Positions 7,462 to 17,568 are shown, numbered from the stretch's first letter. The stretch: 64,000 bases of DNA from an uncultured Methylococcaceae bacterium (GCA_903917345.1 CAIXAE010000009.1:158066-222065), one strand, 5' to 3'. Made by a program: numbers and translations. The notes: a model not told the origin generated them from the letters alone.

Positions 7462-9456
7462 TTAAAAATCTCGCACTGCACAAAATACTGCTGTTGCGCC
7501 TTTATCGTGATTGTATTGATTGCTTCGGGTTTCGATGTTCCAGGCCCACACCCATGATATATTGTATTCCGTAGAAATCCAGAAATTCGAGCCTAATAGA
7601 GCACTGACTGTCTTTTGTTTATACAGAATTTCTAACTCACCTTTGGTTGGCAATCTCCATTCTTTATCATAAGTTTTTATTAAATTATTTAATTCTGCCC
7701 AAGTTACAAGTGTTGTATCATTTTTTTTGACTGATATGCCATGTTGTCCTGAGCTATCAAGATAAAAGACAATACTGCCATCTGATAATATGTCACCTAA
7801 CTTGTAAATAATTAATTGGGTCTGACTAACCTTTGTTTCTAAAATTTGATCGAAAAGAAAGCTACGTACAGCCCGTGCACGGTTAGCATAAGACTTAAAA
7901 CTGGATATTTGGTTACCATCGTCAAAACTATAAAGCCACGCACCTTTTATACTACTTTCCAAAGAACTCCAATAAAAGTTAGGTGAAAAATCACCAATAA
8001 TTGACCTTTGTTCAAATAATAATGTCATTTCATTCATCGTTGGAAGATGCCATTCTAGACCATATTCATTTGCCACTTGATTAGCTTGGTTCCAAGTCAC
8101 TTTATTAGGAATATCTTTTTTTTGTACGGCTAAACCATGCTTTTGTGAATTATCAATGTAGAAGATAATGCTATCGTCAGGTAATGTGTCACCAATCTTA
8201 TAATCATTTGTGTCCTGTTGAGAACTGTCATTTTTTATAGCTATACTGCTATCTACATGATTACGAATGGGTCTTACATTAACTGACTTAATCGCGGGCA
8301 AGATGTCTTTTTTATCTACTCTTTTCCCATTAAGAAACAATTTCTTCAAAATCTTTTGCGCATCCTGATTATTTTGCTCCGCGGCTTTATTAAACCAATA
8401 GAACGCTTCGTCATTATTTTGCTCAATGCCGGTGCCGTGCAAATACATTTCACCTAATTTATATTCTGCGGGCGCAAAATTCTGTTGAGCTGCTTCATGA
8501 AACCAGTAAACAGCTTCATCATGATCTTCATCTGCGCCTTCGGCGTTAAAATGCATAAGACCTAATTGATATTGGCTCTCGGTATGTCCTAAATCAGCTA
8601 ATTGACTAAATAGTTGTATTGCTTGGATATATTTTCTATGCGTATGAAGTGTTTTAGCTTTTAAAAAAGTATCATTTGTAATAAATTCGTAATCTAATTC
8701 ATTTAACCGTTCTTCAACTGCGTCGTCGATTCCATTATTAACAGCAATTTTAGAGGGATGCCATAACAACACATTATTGGATGTAAAATCATAATCCGTT
8801 GCTCTACATATACGAGCAATTCTAGCCTGAGTTAAAGCATTACCCTCAGAAAGCCCCTGACACTTATAAGTATCTACAATTGCATTCCACCAATTACTTT
8901 GGTGATAAGTATCTAAAATTTTTGTTGCTTTAACAGGGCCGATGTTAGGACAACCTTTATAACCATCCGTAGAATCGCCAGTAAGAGTCTGATATAAATG
9001 AAATCTATCCGCTTCTAGCTCACTAATATATTGTGGCTGAATATCTTTATTTGGGTTATATAACCAACCAGGAATTGTTCGCATATCCTTATCTTCAGAG
9101 ACTATTATTTTTTTACCCTGAATTTTTGTTGGATGCGTACTTAGGATGCCCATAACATCGTCGGCCTCTAAGTTCTCATAAATAATTGACGTATAGTTTT
9201 GGGTCAAATGCAGTTTGACTGCATCTAAATGAACAGGTCTTTCAATATCTTTACGATTGTGTTTATATGAAGGCAATAAGTGTTTACGCCAATTATTTTT
9301 ATCACTAAGACATATTAAAGCTTCATCGGCATTTAGAATATCTATGTATCGATTGATAATATTGCCAGCCTTTCTGTTGGCGTCATAGACACTTTCATTT
9401 AATAAGGCACATTTATACGCAATAATATCTGCGTCTATCAATAATGTTATTCTCAT
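7462..9456 (-). CDS. 5'-3' exonuclease (phage gp6-like) fused to Sel1 repeats and two Lcl/DUF1566 domains
   Basis: Residues 1-260 are a FEN-type 5'-3' exonuclease of the T7 gp6/phage kind. All expected metal-ligand acidic positions are visible: LLIDAD (D8, D10), EADD (E97-D100), SEDKD (D122, D124) and GDSTD (D161, D164), followed by a helix-3-turn-helix (GCPNIGPVKATKIL). Residues 275-375 hold about three Sel1/TPR-like repeats (ESQYQLGLMHFNAEGADEDH, AEYKLGEMYLHGTGIEQN). Residues 418-540 and 548-664 are two Lcl C-terminal (DUF1566) domains with LEWHLPTMNEM / EWRLPTKGELE and ARAVRSF / AVFCAVRDF ends. There is no signal peptide, so a cytoplasmic location is likely. It starts 6 bp after the stop of the transglutaminase-like gene, suggesting co-transcription. 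The frame is continuous. The combination is not one I know. Confidence 0.75.
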   Translation of the reverse strand: MRITLLIDADIIAYKCALLNESVYDANRKAGNIINRYIDILNADEALICLSDKNNWRKHLLPSYKHNRKDIERPVHLDAVKLHLTQNYTSIIYENLEADDVMGILSTHPTKIQGKKIIVSEDKDMRTIPGWLYNPNKDIQPQYISELEADRFHLYQTLTGDSTDGYKGCPNIGPVKATKILDTYHQSNWWNAIVDTYKCQGLSEGNALTQARIARICRATDYDFTSNNVLLWHPSKIAVNNGIDDAVEERLNELDYEFITNDTFLKAKTLHTHRKYIQAIQLFSQLADLGHTESQYQLGLMHFNAEGADEDHDEAVYWFHEAAQQNFAPAEYKLGEMYLHGTGIEQNNDEAFYWFNKAAEQNNQDAQKILKKLFLNGKRVDKKDILPAIKSVNVRPIRNHVDSSIAIKNDSSQQDTNDYKIGDTLPDDSIIFYIDNSQKHGLAVQKKDIPNKVTWNQANQVANEYGLEWHLPTMNEMTLLFEQRSIIGDFSPNFYWSSLESSIKGAWLYSFDDGNQISSFKSYANRARAVRSFLFDQILETKVSQTQLIIYKLGDILSDGSIVFYLDSSGQHGISVKKNDTTLVTWAELNNLIKTYDKEWRLPTKGELEILYKQKTVSALLGSNFWISTEYNISWVWAWNIETRSNQYNHDKGATAVFCAVRDF

Positions 9457-9462
9457 GAACTT

Positions 9463-11313
9463 TTACTCATAAATAATCTGCCCTCTTAAATCCCTCACCA
9501 ACACCCTATGAAACGCCAACCAAGTCTCATGGTCTTTGCTGTTACATACAGCTGAAGGTTTATTGATGGTTAGGGCTCTTTTTACGTTAACCTTATTAGC
9601 ATCAAGTTGGTAAGTGGCGTCATATTCAATACCGTTATCATTAAAGTGTGCTGGTTCGGGTATTTTGGTCACTTTTACGTTATTAGGAAAGTTAAGCACG
9701 ATTGAATCTTCTGTGTAATAAGATCTGCACACAAAAGGAAACTCTACTGAGTCATCATACTTAGTAACGGATTTTTTATGTATTATGCTGTTTGCTAAGC
9801 CATAAGGCACTGTCATGGCACCGTTACCCGGCATATTGCTGACGGGTTCTAACATAAACTCACTACTATATTTAAAGGGTGTATTTAAATCATAAACATC
9901 AGTAGGCGTAAATGACCCTGTACCCAGTTCACCATTAATTGTAAAGTAGTGATTCTCTAACACCTCTTTATTCTGACCTTGATAAGATTCAAATTCATTT
10001 CTAGCGGTAAACTCTTTACTGCCACTCGAACTTACGTCATGTGTGCCTTTGATGGTTCCGTCTGGCTGTATATCGAGTTTTATGTGATTAATTGATTGTT
10101 CGTCTCGGCTGTTAAAGGTTTTTGTGTGGCCGATTGCCTTAAGTGCCGTGAGTAAAGTGGGTTTATCCATGGCGGACTCAACCAAGATACCGAAAACATT
10201 AAGTCCTCGTGTGGAGTCTACGTATAGTTGCCATTTAGGCAAATAGGTGATCACATGATCAAAAGCACCAAATGAACCCAAGGTGGGTATTTTGTACTTT
10301 CTATCAGAGTTGATTAATGCGCTACTCGCTTCAATATGTTTGGCTTTTAAGAGTGTAATCAATAAATTGTTATGATCTTTACAGTCGCCAAAACGTTTTT
10401 GCAGGATATAGCTGGCCTCATGCGGAGTGTAATCATGTACGCCCAAAGTATCAGACACATAACGTATTTCTTTACTGACCCAGTTGTAAATCGCTTTGGC
10501 TTGTTGATAATCATCATCTATGCCTTTTGTAATACTATCTGCTAAGGCTTGTATTTCTGGAGTTACCTTAGCCTTTGGTGCTGCCGCATTTTCAAATAGC
10601 GTGGCTAAGGCAGTGGGATCTGCTAAAGTCGTAAAATGTAGGTGGGGGGCAAAGTCTGAATAATCCACTTCATTAGCTTCTTCTTTCAATGCTTGTGGGT
10701 GTGAGTAGGTGTATTGATAGCGTAATTGGCCGTCTTTAGCATCACTGAGACGCCCCCCATTAAGTTCTTTTATATCAATGTATAGTTTTAGACCTTTGGG
10801 GTATTGGATATTGTATTCCACATAACGATTATCCGTGTGTGGGTTAAACGGTACGAACAAATCATATTGGTGTTTAAACAGTGTCTTGTGAATTGTATTT
10901 ATCGCTTTGTAATAAGTCTTGCTACCTACCACTACGTTGGGGTAAATAATTTGCACTGTTTTAGAGTCGTCTATACTGGCAGTACCATTTCCACTTGCAT
11001 CTTTGGTAATAATATTATTCTTAGCCACGGCAATACGTTTGCCATCAGGCAATATTGTGTAGGCTTCTGTGACTTTAACACTTACATCTTCTGCACTATA
11101 AGAAATTTCATCATAGGCATAACCAATCGCGGCTTGCTGAGTATTGTATAGAGTGGTTAACTCTTGGACTTTTTCGCTAGTCCCATCGGCATTAATTTTA
11201 ATGCTAAAGATTAACCTCTCAGTCGTGTAGGGGGTATCAATAACTTTGGCTTGGGTGGAAGTAGAGTTAAAGCCTAGAGTGATTATAAAAAAAGATGTTA
11301 GTAATTTGCGCAT
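9463..11313 (-). CDS. DUF3857 / transglutaminase-like secreted protein
   Basis: 616 residues with an N-terminal signal peptide (RKLLTSFFIITLGFNSTSTQA), a DUF3857 domain (roughly residues 35-230) and a transglutaminase-like fold. The Cys-His-Asp triad is visible as FGDCKDHNN (C311), FDHVITYL and YVDSTRG. The C-terminal part is a beta-rich domain of the usual DUF3857-transglutaminase architecture. It is probably periplasmic or surface exposed. Such proteins are predicted proteases/peptidases or cross-linkers, but the reaction is not established. It is the first gene of a two-gene unit with the exonuclease fusion. Confidence 0.85.
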   Translation of the reverse strand: MRKLLTSFFIITLGFNSTSTQAKVIDTPYTTERLIFSIKINADGTSEKVQELTTLYNTQQAAIGYAYDEISYSAEDVSVKVTEAYTILPDGKRIAVAKNNIITKDASGNGTASIDDSKTVQIIYPNVVVGSKTYYKAINTIHKTLFKHQYDLFVPFNPHTDNRYVEYNIQYPKGLKLYIDIKELNGGRLSDAKDGQLRYQYTYSHPQALKEEANEVDYSDFAPHLHFTTLADPTALATLFENAAAPKAKVTPEIQALADSITKGIDDDYQQAKAIYNWVSKEIRYVSDTLGVHDYTPHEASYILQKRFGDCKDHNNLLITLLKAKHIEASSALINSDRKYKIPTLGSFGAFDHVITYLPKWQLYVDSTRGLNVFGILVESAMDKPTLLTALKAIGHTKTFNSRDEQSINHIKLDIQPDGTIKGTHDVSSSGSKEFTARNEFESYQGQNKEVLENHYFTINGELGTGSFTPTDVYDLNTPFKYSSEFMLEPVSNMPGNGAMTVPYGLANSIIHKKSVTKYDDSVEFPFVCRSYYTEDSIVLNFPNNVKVTKIPEPAHFNDNGIEYDATYQLDANKVNVKRALTINKPSAVCNSKDHETWLAFHRVLVRDLRGQIIYE

Positions 11314-11458
11314 TAGATTATTTTAATGGTAAGGCTTTAATGAAACTTTACCATAATTACCCCTGTCTGGTTAGTTAAGATTGGGGGCTAATATAATCAA
11401 GGGTAACGACAAGTTATGACGCTTATTTAATGATTTTCGGAGTGTAACTTTGCCATGA

Positions 11459-11770
11459 AACTAGCGCAAACACTTCACCTGCAGGTGCAATGCTTCGACC
11501 TCGTGGTACAGACTCTAGACCACCTTGCATAATACCTGTGCGTGCTTGCACAGACACTCGACGTCCACGCACAGCACCTATGCATGCTTGCACAGACACC
11601 CGACCTCCACGCACAATACCTATGCATGCTTGCACAGACACTCGACCTCCACGCACAATACCTATGCATGCTTGCACAGACACTCGACCTCCACGCACAG
11701 TACCTGTGCTAGCTTGCACAGACATTCGACCATCTCACACAATATCTGTGCGTGCTTGCAGAGAGTCGAA
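11459..11770. repeat. 42-bp tandem repeat array (about seven units)
   Basis: Units begin at 11459, 11501, 11543, 11585, 11627, 11669, 11711 and a partial one at 11753, exactly 42 bp apart. A typical unit starts TGCTTGCACAGACACTCGAC. The units at 11585 and 11627 differ at one position, while units towards both ends are increasingly degenerate. There are no spacers. As 42 is a multiple of three, several frames on both strands are open through the array. The minus-strand frame gives 14-residue repeats (VSVQACIGIVRGGR) from an ATG at 11725 to a stop at 11423. The rest of the 11314-11876 gap shows nothing else except the region just before trpF. Confidence 0.9.
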
Positions 11771-11876
11771 CACATAATTTTAATCATCCCCTAGCGTTAG
11801 AGCCCTCTCAATTTAAGTCATATTTTGTGTTATCCTACTCGGCTAAATTTTATTCAATAAATTCTCATATCACTTT

Positions 11877-12509
11877 ATGCGAACTCGCGTTAAAATCTGC
11901 GGTTTTACCCGCCCTGAAGAAGCTGTTGTTGCCGCTCGATTAGGTGTGGATGCTATCGGCTTGGTGTTTTATCCACCTAGCCCAAGAAATGTTGATATTG
12001 AGCAAGCAGTGACCATTGTTAATGCCTTGCCGGCGTTTACATCGGTAGTGGCTTTATTTGTTGATGCAGAAGAAGTAAAAATCCGTGAAGTTTTAGCTCG
12101 GGTGCCGATTGACTGTCTGCAGTTTCATGGCAATGAACCCCCAGAAGCTTGCAGAATTTATGGCAAACGCTACATTAAAGCGGTGCCGATGCAAAATGAA
12201 ACGGATGTGAAGGCGTTAGCACTTGCCTATCATGATGCGGATGGTTTATTGCTAGATGCTTATGACGCTAAAGCAAAAGGCGGAACAGGACACCCGTTTA
12301 ATTGGGACTTAATTCCAACAGATTGCACTCTGCCCATTATTTTGGCGGGTGGATTAGATGAAACAAACGCCAAGCACGCAATTTTAAGTGTAAAACCTTA
12401 TGCTTTAGATGTCAGTAGCGGTGTCGAAATAGCAAAGGGCGTTAAAGACTCAATAAAAATAGCAGCATTTATAGAACAAGTTAATGAGGGTGACCAGGTA
12501 ACACTATGA
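11877..12509 (+). CDS. trpF: Phosphoribosylanthranilate isomerase
   Basis: Third step of tryptophan synthesis from chorismate: Amadori rearrangement of phosphoribosylanthranilate to CdRP in the cytoplasm. The 210-residue TIM barrel shows the standard TrpF landmarks: [12 protein letters not shown] with the catalytic Cys at the start, [27 protein letters not shown] containing the catalytic Asp, LAGGLDETN, and DVSSGVE near the end. It overlaps trpB by 4 bp (ATGA), so translation is coupled. It lies just downstream of the 42-bp array, which may therefore sit in its upstream control region. Confidence 0.96.
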   Translation: MRTRVKICGFTRPEEAVVAARLGVDAIGLVFYPPSPRNVDIEQAVTIVNALPAFTSVVALFVDAEEVKIREVLARVPIDCLQFHGNEPPEACRIYGKRYIKAVPMQNETDVKALALAYHDADGLLLDAYDAKAKGGTGHPFNWDLIPTDCTLPIILAGGLDETNAKHAILSVKPYALDVSSGVEIAKGVKDSIKIAAFIEQVNEGDQVTL

Positions 12510-13708
12510 ATAATAAATATAATATGCCCGATGATCGGGGGCACTTTGGCCCCTATGGTGGAATTTTTGTTGCAGAAACACTAATGCCACCCATCCAAGA
12601 ACTTAATGAAGCGTATCAACGCTACATTAATGATCCTGAATTTATAGCTGAGCTAGATAAAGACTTAAAATATTATGTAGGCCGGCCTTCACCGCTTTAT
12701 CATGCAGAACGCTGGAGCCGTGAACTGGGTGGCGCACAAATTTATTTAAAGCGTGAAGACCTTAACCACACCGGCTCTCATAAAATCAACAATACGGTCG
12801 GTCAAGCTTTGCTTGCTAAGCGTATGGGCAAAACCCGCATTATTGCCGAAACAGGTGCCGGACAACATGGCGTTGCCACAGCCACTATTGCCGCCAGATT
12901 AGGCTTAGAGTGTGTTGTGTATATGGGCGCTGTGGACGTAGCCAGACAATCACTTAATGTCTATAGAATGAAGTTATTAGGCGCTAAAGTGGTGGCGGTT
13001 GAATCCGGTTCAAAAACCTTAAAAGACGCACTTAACGAAGCACTCAGAGATTGGGTAACCAATGTTGATAACACTTTTTATATCATTGGTACGGTAGCAG
13101 GCCCACATCCCTACCCTGCTATGGTTAGAGATTTTCAATCTATTATTGGTAGAGAAGCTAAAGAACAATGTATTGAAGCAACTGGCCGTTTACCGGATGC
13201 TTTAGTAGCTTGTGTTGGCGGTGGTTCTAATGCAATCGGTTTATTCTATCCTTTTATAGATGATGCTTCGGTAAAAATGTACGGCGTTGAAGCGGCCGGT
13301 GATGGTGTTGCTACGGGTCGCCATTCAGCACCTTTATGTGCAGGTCGTCCTGGGGTTTTACATGGTAATCGTACGTATTTGATGTGTGATGACGATGGCG
13401 AAATTATCGAAACCCATTCTATTTCTGCGGGCTTAGATTATCCTGGTGTGGGTCCTGAACATGCTTGGTTAAAAGATACTGGCCGTGCTACTTATGTAAA
13501 CATCACTGATACTGAAGCCTTAGAAGGTTTTTATGCCTTAACCCGTATGGAAGGTATTATTCCGGCTTTAGAATCTAGCCATGCCATGGCCTATGCGATG
13601 AAGCTAGCCCCTACCATGAGCAAAGATGAAACACTGATTATTAATTTGTCAGGTCGTGGCGATAAAGACATGCAAACCATGGCAAAACGTGAAGGTATTG
13701 AACTATGA
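12506..13708 (+). CDS. trpB: Tryptophan synthase beta chain
   Basis: PLP-dependent condensation of indole with serine to tryptophan, acting in the alpha2-beta2 complex with TrpA. The 400-residue length is typical. The PLP lysine is in HTGSHKINN (K93), with [10 protein letters not shown], the phosphate-binding GGGSNAIG and ESSHAMAYA all present. It overlaps trpF upstream and trpA downstream by 4 bp each, a standard coupled trpFBA arrangement. No trpE, trpG, trpD or trpC is in the window. Confidence 0.97.
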   Translation: MNNKYNMPDDRGHFGPYGGIFVAETLMPPIQELNEAYQRYINDPEFIAELDKDLKYYVGRPSPLYHAERWSRELGGAQIYLKREDLNHTGSHKINNTVGQALLAKRMGKTRIIAETGAGQHGVATATIAARLGLECVVYMGAVDVARQSLNVYRMKLLGAKVVAVESGSKTLKDALNEALRDWVTNVDNTFYIIGTVAGPHPYPAMVRDFQSIIGREAKEQCIEATGRLPDALVACVGGGSNAIGLFYPFIDDASVKMYGVEAAGDGVATGRHSAPLCAGRPGVLHGNRTYLMCDDDGEIIETHSISAGLDYPGVGPEHAWLKDTGRATYVNITDTEALEGFYALTRMEGIIPALESSHAMAYAMKLAPTMSKDETLIINLSGRGDKDMQTMAKREGIEL

Positions 13709-14508
13709 GTCGCTTAGCTAGTACATTTGAAGAACTTGCCAAAACAGGTCGCAAGGCACTAATCCCCTTTATCACCGCCGGCGATCCTAGTCCTAATTTT
13801 ACTGTACCGTTGATGCATGCCATGGTTGAAGCGGGCGTTGATGTGATTGAATTAGGCATACCCTTCTCTGACCCCATGGCAGATGGCCCGGTTATCCAAA
13901 GAGCCAGTGAACGGGCTTTAGCTCATAAGATGAGCTTAAGACGTACCCTAGAAATCGCAATAGAATTTAGAAAAACAAATCAAACAACACCGGTTGTGTT
14001 AATGGGCTATTTAAACCCTATTGAAGCAATGGGGTATGAAGACTTTGCCAATGCCGCTCAACGTGCTGACATTGACGGCGTATTAACCGTTGATTTACCC
14101 CCCGAAGAAGGCATGGAATGCAGCGCTTTATTAAAAGCACGCGACATAGATCCTATTTTTCTATTAGCCCCCAATAGCACTGATGAACGCGTGCAAAAAA
14201 TGGATTTAGCCGGCAGTGGTTACATCTATTATGTGTCGCTAAAAGGTGTTACTGGCGCCGGACATTTAAACATTACAGATGTCGAAAACAAGCTAAAACA
14301 AATTAAAGCGCATACAAATCTACCTATTGCTGTTGGCTTTGGTGTAAAAGATGCACAAACGGCACAAGCCATTGCTAATGTGGGTGACGGTGTTGTTATT
14401 GGTAGCGCCTTGATTAGTAAAATTGAAGCTAACCTCGACAACCCTGAGCAAGCGCACAAAGAAATAATAGAATTATTAGTATCCATTCGCCAAGCGATGG
14501 ATAATTAG
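13705..14508 (+). CDS. trpA: Tryptophan synthase alpha chain
   Basis: Cleaves indole-3-glycerol phosphate to indole and glyceraldehyde 3-phosphate, channelling indole to TrpB. The 267-residue barrel has the catalytic Glu in [20 protein letters not shown] and the catalytic Asp in [12 protein letters not shown]. The SLKGVTGAG segment and the phosphate-binding VGFGV and GSALIS stretches follow. Start overlaps the trpB stop (ATGA). accD follows after 35 bp, the usual gammaproteobacterial order. Confidence 0.97.
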   Translation: MSRLASTFEELAKTGRKALIPFITAGDPSPNFTVPLMHAMVEAGVDVIELGIPFSDPMADGPVIQRASERALAHKMSLRRTLEIAIEFRKTNQTTPVVLMGYLNPIEAMGYEDFANAAQRADIDGVLTVDLPPEEGMECSALLKARDIDPIFLLAPNSTDERVQKMDLAGSGYIYYVSLKGVTGAGHLNITDVENKLKQIKAHTNLPIAVGFGVKDAQTAQAIANVGDGVVIGSALISKIEANLDNPEQAHKEIIELLVSIRQAMDN

Positions 14509-14543
14509 AAAAAACATCACCTATAAGCATTACGGAGTAAGCA

Positions 14544-15482
14544 ATGAGTTGGTTTGAAATACTACTACCCAAAACCATTAGAACTGAAGGATCTACAAAA
14601 AAAGTCACTGTACCCGAAGGTTTGTGGACAAAGTGTCCTAGTTGCAATGCCATTCTTTATAACAATGAATTAGAAAAAAACCTGCACGTATGCCCAAAGT
14701 GTGACCATCACTTGCGTATTTCAGCTAGAACACGTATCGACATGTTTCTTGATGAAGAAGGTCGAGTAGAAATAGGCAAAAACATTAAGCCTGTTGACCC
14801 TCTAAAATTTAAAGACACTAAGAAATATAAAGATAGAGTAACCCAAGCGCAAAAACAAACGAAAGAACATGACGCGCTTGTTGTTATACAAGGCAAATTA
14901 GAAGGGCAAGACCTTGTTGTTGCCGCTTTCGATTTTAGTTTTATGGGCGGCTCAATGGGCTCTGTGGTAGGTGAGCGTTTTGTCCGTGGTGTTAACCGAA
15001 GCTTAGAATTAGGCATTCCTTTTATTGTATTTACCGCCAGTGGTGGCGCTAGAATGCAAGAGTCATTATTCTCTTTGTTCCAAATGGCAAAAACCAGTGC
15101 TGCTTTAACTAAACTTTCTGAAGCAGGCATACCTTATATCTCTTTTATGACGGACCCTACTATGGGCGGTGTATCAGCTAGTTTAGCCATGCTCGGAGAT
15201 ATTAATGCTGCCGAACCTAATGCCCTCATAGGATTTGCAGGCCCTCGAGTCATCGAACAAACTGTACGCGAAAAGTTACCCGAAGGCTTTCAACGCAGTG
15301 AGTTCCTTCAGGAACATGGCGCGATTGATATGATTATCAGCAGAAGCGAAATTCGCAGCAAAATTGGAAGTGTCTTAAAACTATTAACCGCCGCTAAATT
15401 AGAGAAAGAGGTCTTATTTCCTCCAACATCACTCTCTCTAGAAACAAATACAGTGACCGAGCCTAGCTCAGAACAAGCGTAA
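14544..15482 (+). CDS. accD: Acetyl-CoA carboxylase carboxyltransferase subunit beta
   Basis: Beta half of the carboxyltransferase that moves CO2 from carboxybiotin to acetyl-CoA, the first step of fatty acid synthesis. An N-terminal zinc ribbon is visible ([11 protein letters not shown] and CPKCDHH), followed by the crotonase-like core with [11 protein letters not shown] and PTMGGVSAS. The 312-residue length is normal. A ribosome binding site (GGAG) stands before the ATG. Lies between trpA and folC, the conserved order. Confidence 0.96.
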   Translation: MSWFEILLPKTIRTEGSTKKVTVPEGLWTKCPSCNAILYNNELEKNLHVCPKCDHHLRISARTRIDMFLDEEGRVEIGKNIKPVDPLKFKDTKKYKDRVTQAQKQTKEHDALVVIQGKLEGQDLVVAAFDFSFMGGSMGSVVGERFVRGVNRSLELGIPFIVFTASGGARMQESLFSLFQMAKTSAALTKLSEAGIPYISFMTDPTMGGVSASLAMLGDINAAEPNALIGFAGPRVIEQTVREKLPEGFQRSEFLQEHGAIDMIISRSEIRSKIGSVLKLLTAAKLEKEVLFPPTSLSLETNTVTEPSSEQA

Positions 15483-15505
15483 ACCTCAAAGTTTTTTAAA
15501 CGATA

Positions 15506-16786
15506 ATGCGCTTTGACTCGCTAAAAGGGTGGTTGGATTGGCAAGAAAACTTCCACCCTATTTCGATAGATTTAGGATTAGACCGTGTCAATCGAGTTTA
15601 TCGCGCCCTTAACCCTAGCCGAAAGAAACCAACGACTATTACAGTCGCAGGAACAAATGGCAAAGGTTCTTGTATCGCCTATCTAGAAGCCATATACAGA
15701 GCCCAAGGTTATCGTGTCGGCACCTATTCCTCGCCACACATACTAAAATATAACGAACGTATAAAAATAAACGGTGAACCCGTTTCGGATGCTCTTATTT
15801 GCGATGCATTTTCTAAAATAGAAGCTGTTCGTGACGAAACATCACTCAGTTACTTTGAATTTGGCACCTTAGCCGCTCTAGAAATCTTTAAAAACGCTCA
15901 TTTAGACATCCAATTACTTGAAGTGGGTTTAGGCGGTCGTCTTGATGCTGTTAATATTGTAGAACCCGATATAACATTAATCACTAGCATAGCGATTGAT
16001 CATGTTGATTGGCTAGGCACCACAAGAGAAGCAATTGGCCGAGAAAAGTCAGGTATTTTTAGAACCGACATACCTGCCATTGTGGGGGATCCTAATCCGC
16101 CAGAGACACTACTAGAAATTGCTACCTATAAAAAAGCCCCGCTTTATCTCATTAAAAGCGACTTCAATTATTCCAAGCACGATACGACTTGGGACTGGAC
16201 ATCGAAGCAACGCATTATTACCGACATCCCAGAACCTGGATTAAAAGGTGAGCATCAATATCGTAATGCATCTTCTGCGATTTTGGCCGTCGATTTGTTA
16301 TCAAAAAAGCTATTCGTTGATAATGATGCCATCAGAAATGGAATTAAAAATATCCATTTACTCGGTCGATTTCAACTAATTGATGATAAAATCCCTGTGC
16401 TGTTAGATGTTGGGCACAATCCAGAGGCCGTGAAAACGCTAGTTGATTATTTAACGACGGCTTTTCCCGATAAAAAAATACACGCTATCTTTTCAATGAT
16501 GAAGGATAAAGATATCGCCAGCGTGCTGGAAATTATGAATCCTGTCATCTACGATTGGTTTTTTACGCCATTAAGTAACCCCAGAACTGTAGCAGAAGAA
16601 ACGATGAAAAATATCTTTTCTCAAAGTTCAGTTTCTAGAGTTTCTTTTGGATATAAAGATTTTAATGATGCATTTAACACTGCACAAAGTCAGTCTCAAC
16701 CAAATGATTTACTTCTCGTTTTTGGGTCTTTTTTCTTAGTATCTGAATGTTTGAATGAATTTAAAAAGAGTGAGTTAACAATATGA
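15506..16786 (+). CDS. folC: Bifunctional folylpolyglutamate synthase / dihydrofolate synthase
   Basis: Adds glutamate to dihydropteroate and to reduced folates. It is a cytoplasmic Mur-ligase-like enzyme of 426 residues. The P-loop TVAGTNGKGS, the YSSPHI segment, ELGLGGRLDAVN-like LLEVGLGGRLDAVN and AIDHVDWLG are present. The C-terminal domain has DVGHNPEAV. The gene overlaps the following SPOR protein by 4 bp (ATGA). In a folate-dependent one-carbon organism this enzyme also supports the H4F pathway. Confidence 0.95.
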   Translation: MRFDSLKGWLDWQENFHPISIDLGLDRVNRVYRALNPSRKKPTTITVAGTNGKGSCIAYLEAIYRAQGYRVGTYSSPHILKYNERIKINGEPVSDALICDAFSKIEAVRDETSLSYFEFGTLAALEIFKNAHLDIQLLEVGLGGRLDAVNIVEPDITLITSIAIDHVDWLGTTREAIGREKSGIFRTDIPAIVGDPNPPETLLEIATYKKAPLYLIKSDFNYSKHDTTWDWTSKQRIITDIPEPGLKGEHQYRNASSAILAVDLLSKKLFVDNDAIRNGIKNIHLLGRFQLIDDKIPVLLDVGHNPEAVKTLVDYLTTAFPDKKIHAIFSMMKDKDIASVLEIMNPVIYDWFFTPLSNPRTVAEETMKNIFSQSSVSRVSFGYKDFNDAFNTAQSQSQPNDLLLVFGSFFLVSECLNEFKKSELTI

Positions 16787-17568
16787 ATCCAGAGTTAAAA
16801 CAACGCTTAATTGGTGCTGTAGTTGTTACTGCACTTGCCGCTATATTCATTCCCATGTTGTTTGATGATCCGATTGACCAAGGTGGGCAATCAGTAACCG
16901 AACTTGAAATTCCTTCCGCTCCTATCACTACAGGGGAAATTTCAGCCAATAAACTCCCCAGTAATAGTAAAGAGGTTTTAGCATCACAAGAACCGAGTCC
17001 TGAAACTACTTTAAACGCCGCAGAAGAATCTGAATTATCAGCTGAAACCACACCACCCGCAGAAGCAAACGTACAAGAAGAACCTGAAAATACTTCGGCT
17101 TCTTTAGATACAGGCATGGTTAATGAACAAAACCAAGTGATAACCAGCAAAAATACTCAGCCAGCTGTTGTTAAACCGGCCCCTGCAGCAGTAGAGCAGC
17201 CTACATCAATAGAACAGCCTAAAAAACCAACTCCAGCGCCCCCTAAAACACCCGTAAAGAACACAACACCCCCTGTTACTAATCCTGTTAGTAACGAAAG
17301 CGCGATTACCAACACGCCAAAAGTAAAATCTGAATTTAGTCGCTGGACTCTCCAAGCCGGTAGTTTTAGTAAGAAAGAAAATGCGACGGCTTTAATGGAA
17401 ACGCTCAAAAAACAAGGTTTACCTGTCACTCTAGATACGGTAAATGGTGCTAACAATAGTGTTATTTATCGACTCAAAGTAGGCCCTACGCTGGATAAAA
17501 AACGCGCCAATGACATGAAAGCCAAATTAGATAATCTAAAAATTCAATCTTTAATGATTTCTGAATAA
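16783..17568 (+). CDS. SPOR-domain membrane protein (DedD-like)
   Basis: A 261-residue protein with one N-terminal membrane helix (RLIGAVVVTALAAIFIPMLF), a long Pro/Thr/Ala/Glu-rich periplasmic linker (about residues 35-180), and a C-terminal SPOR domain (RWTLQAGSFSKKENA to the end). SPOR domains bind denuded septal peptidoglycan, so a role in cell division like that of E. coli DedD is likely. The folC-dedD-(cvpA)-purF order is conserved in Gammaproteobacteria; here cvpA is missing. The linker is low complexity. Confidence 0.88.
   Translation: MNPELKQRLIGAVVVTALAAIFIPMLFDDPIDQGGQSVTELEIPSAPITTGEISANKLPSNSKEVLASQEPSPETTLNAAEESELSAETTPPAEANVQEEPENTSASLDTGMVNEQNQVITSKNTQPAVVKPAPAAVEQPTSIEQPKKPTPAPPKTPVKNTTPPVTNPVSNESAITNTPKVKSEFSRWTLQAGSFSKKENATALMETLKKQGLPVTLDTVNGANNSVIYRLKVGPTLDKKRANDMKAKLDNLKIQSLMISE

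Noticed and set aside
7462..9456. Prophage remnant around the phage-like exonuclease
   Set aside because: No integrase, terminase, capsid or other phage gene is nearby, and the nuclease is fused to non-phage domains.
7462..9456. Diversity-generating retroelement target (Lcl/C-type lectin-like domains can be variable proteins)
   Set aside because: No reverse transcriptase, template repeat or adenine-biased repeat is visible in the window.
11459..11770. CRISPR array
   Set aside because: The units are contiguous with no spacers, and no cas gene is in the window.
11423..11794. Several overlapping ORFs of 64-100 codons on both strands in the 42-bp array
   Set aside because: The 42-bp period is a multiple of three, so any stop-free frame of one unit stays open throughout. 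None has a convincing ribosome site or a match I recognise, so they are described under the repeat rather than as genes.
14429..15130. Minus-strand ORFs overlapping trpA and accD
   Set aside because: They are in antisense to well-conserved genes and lack any recognisable domain.
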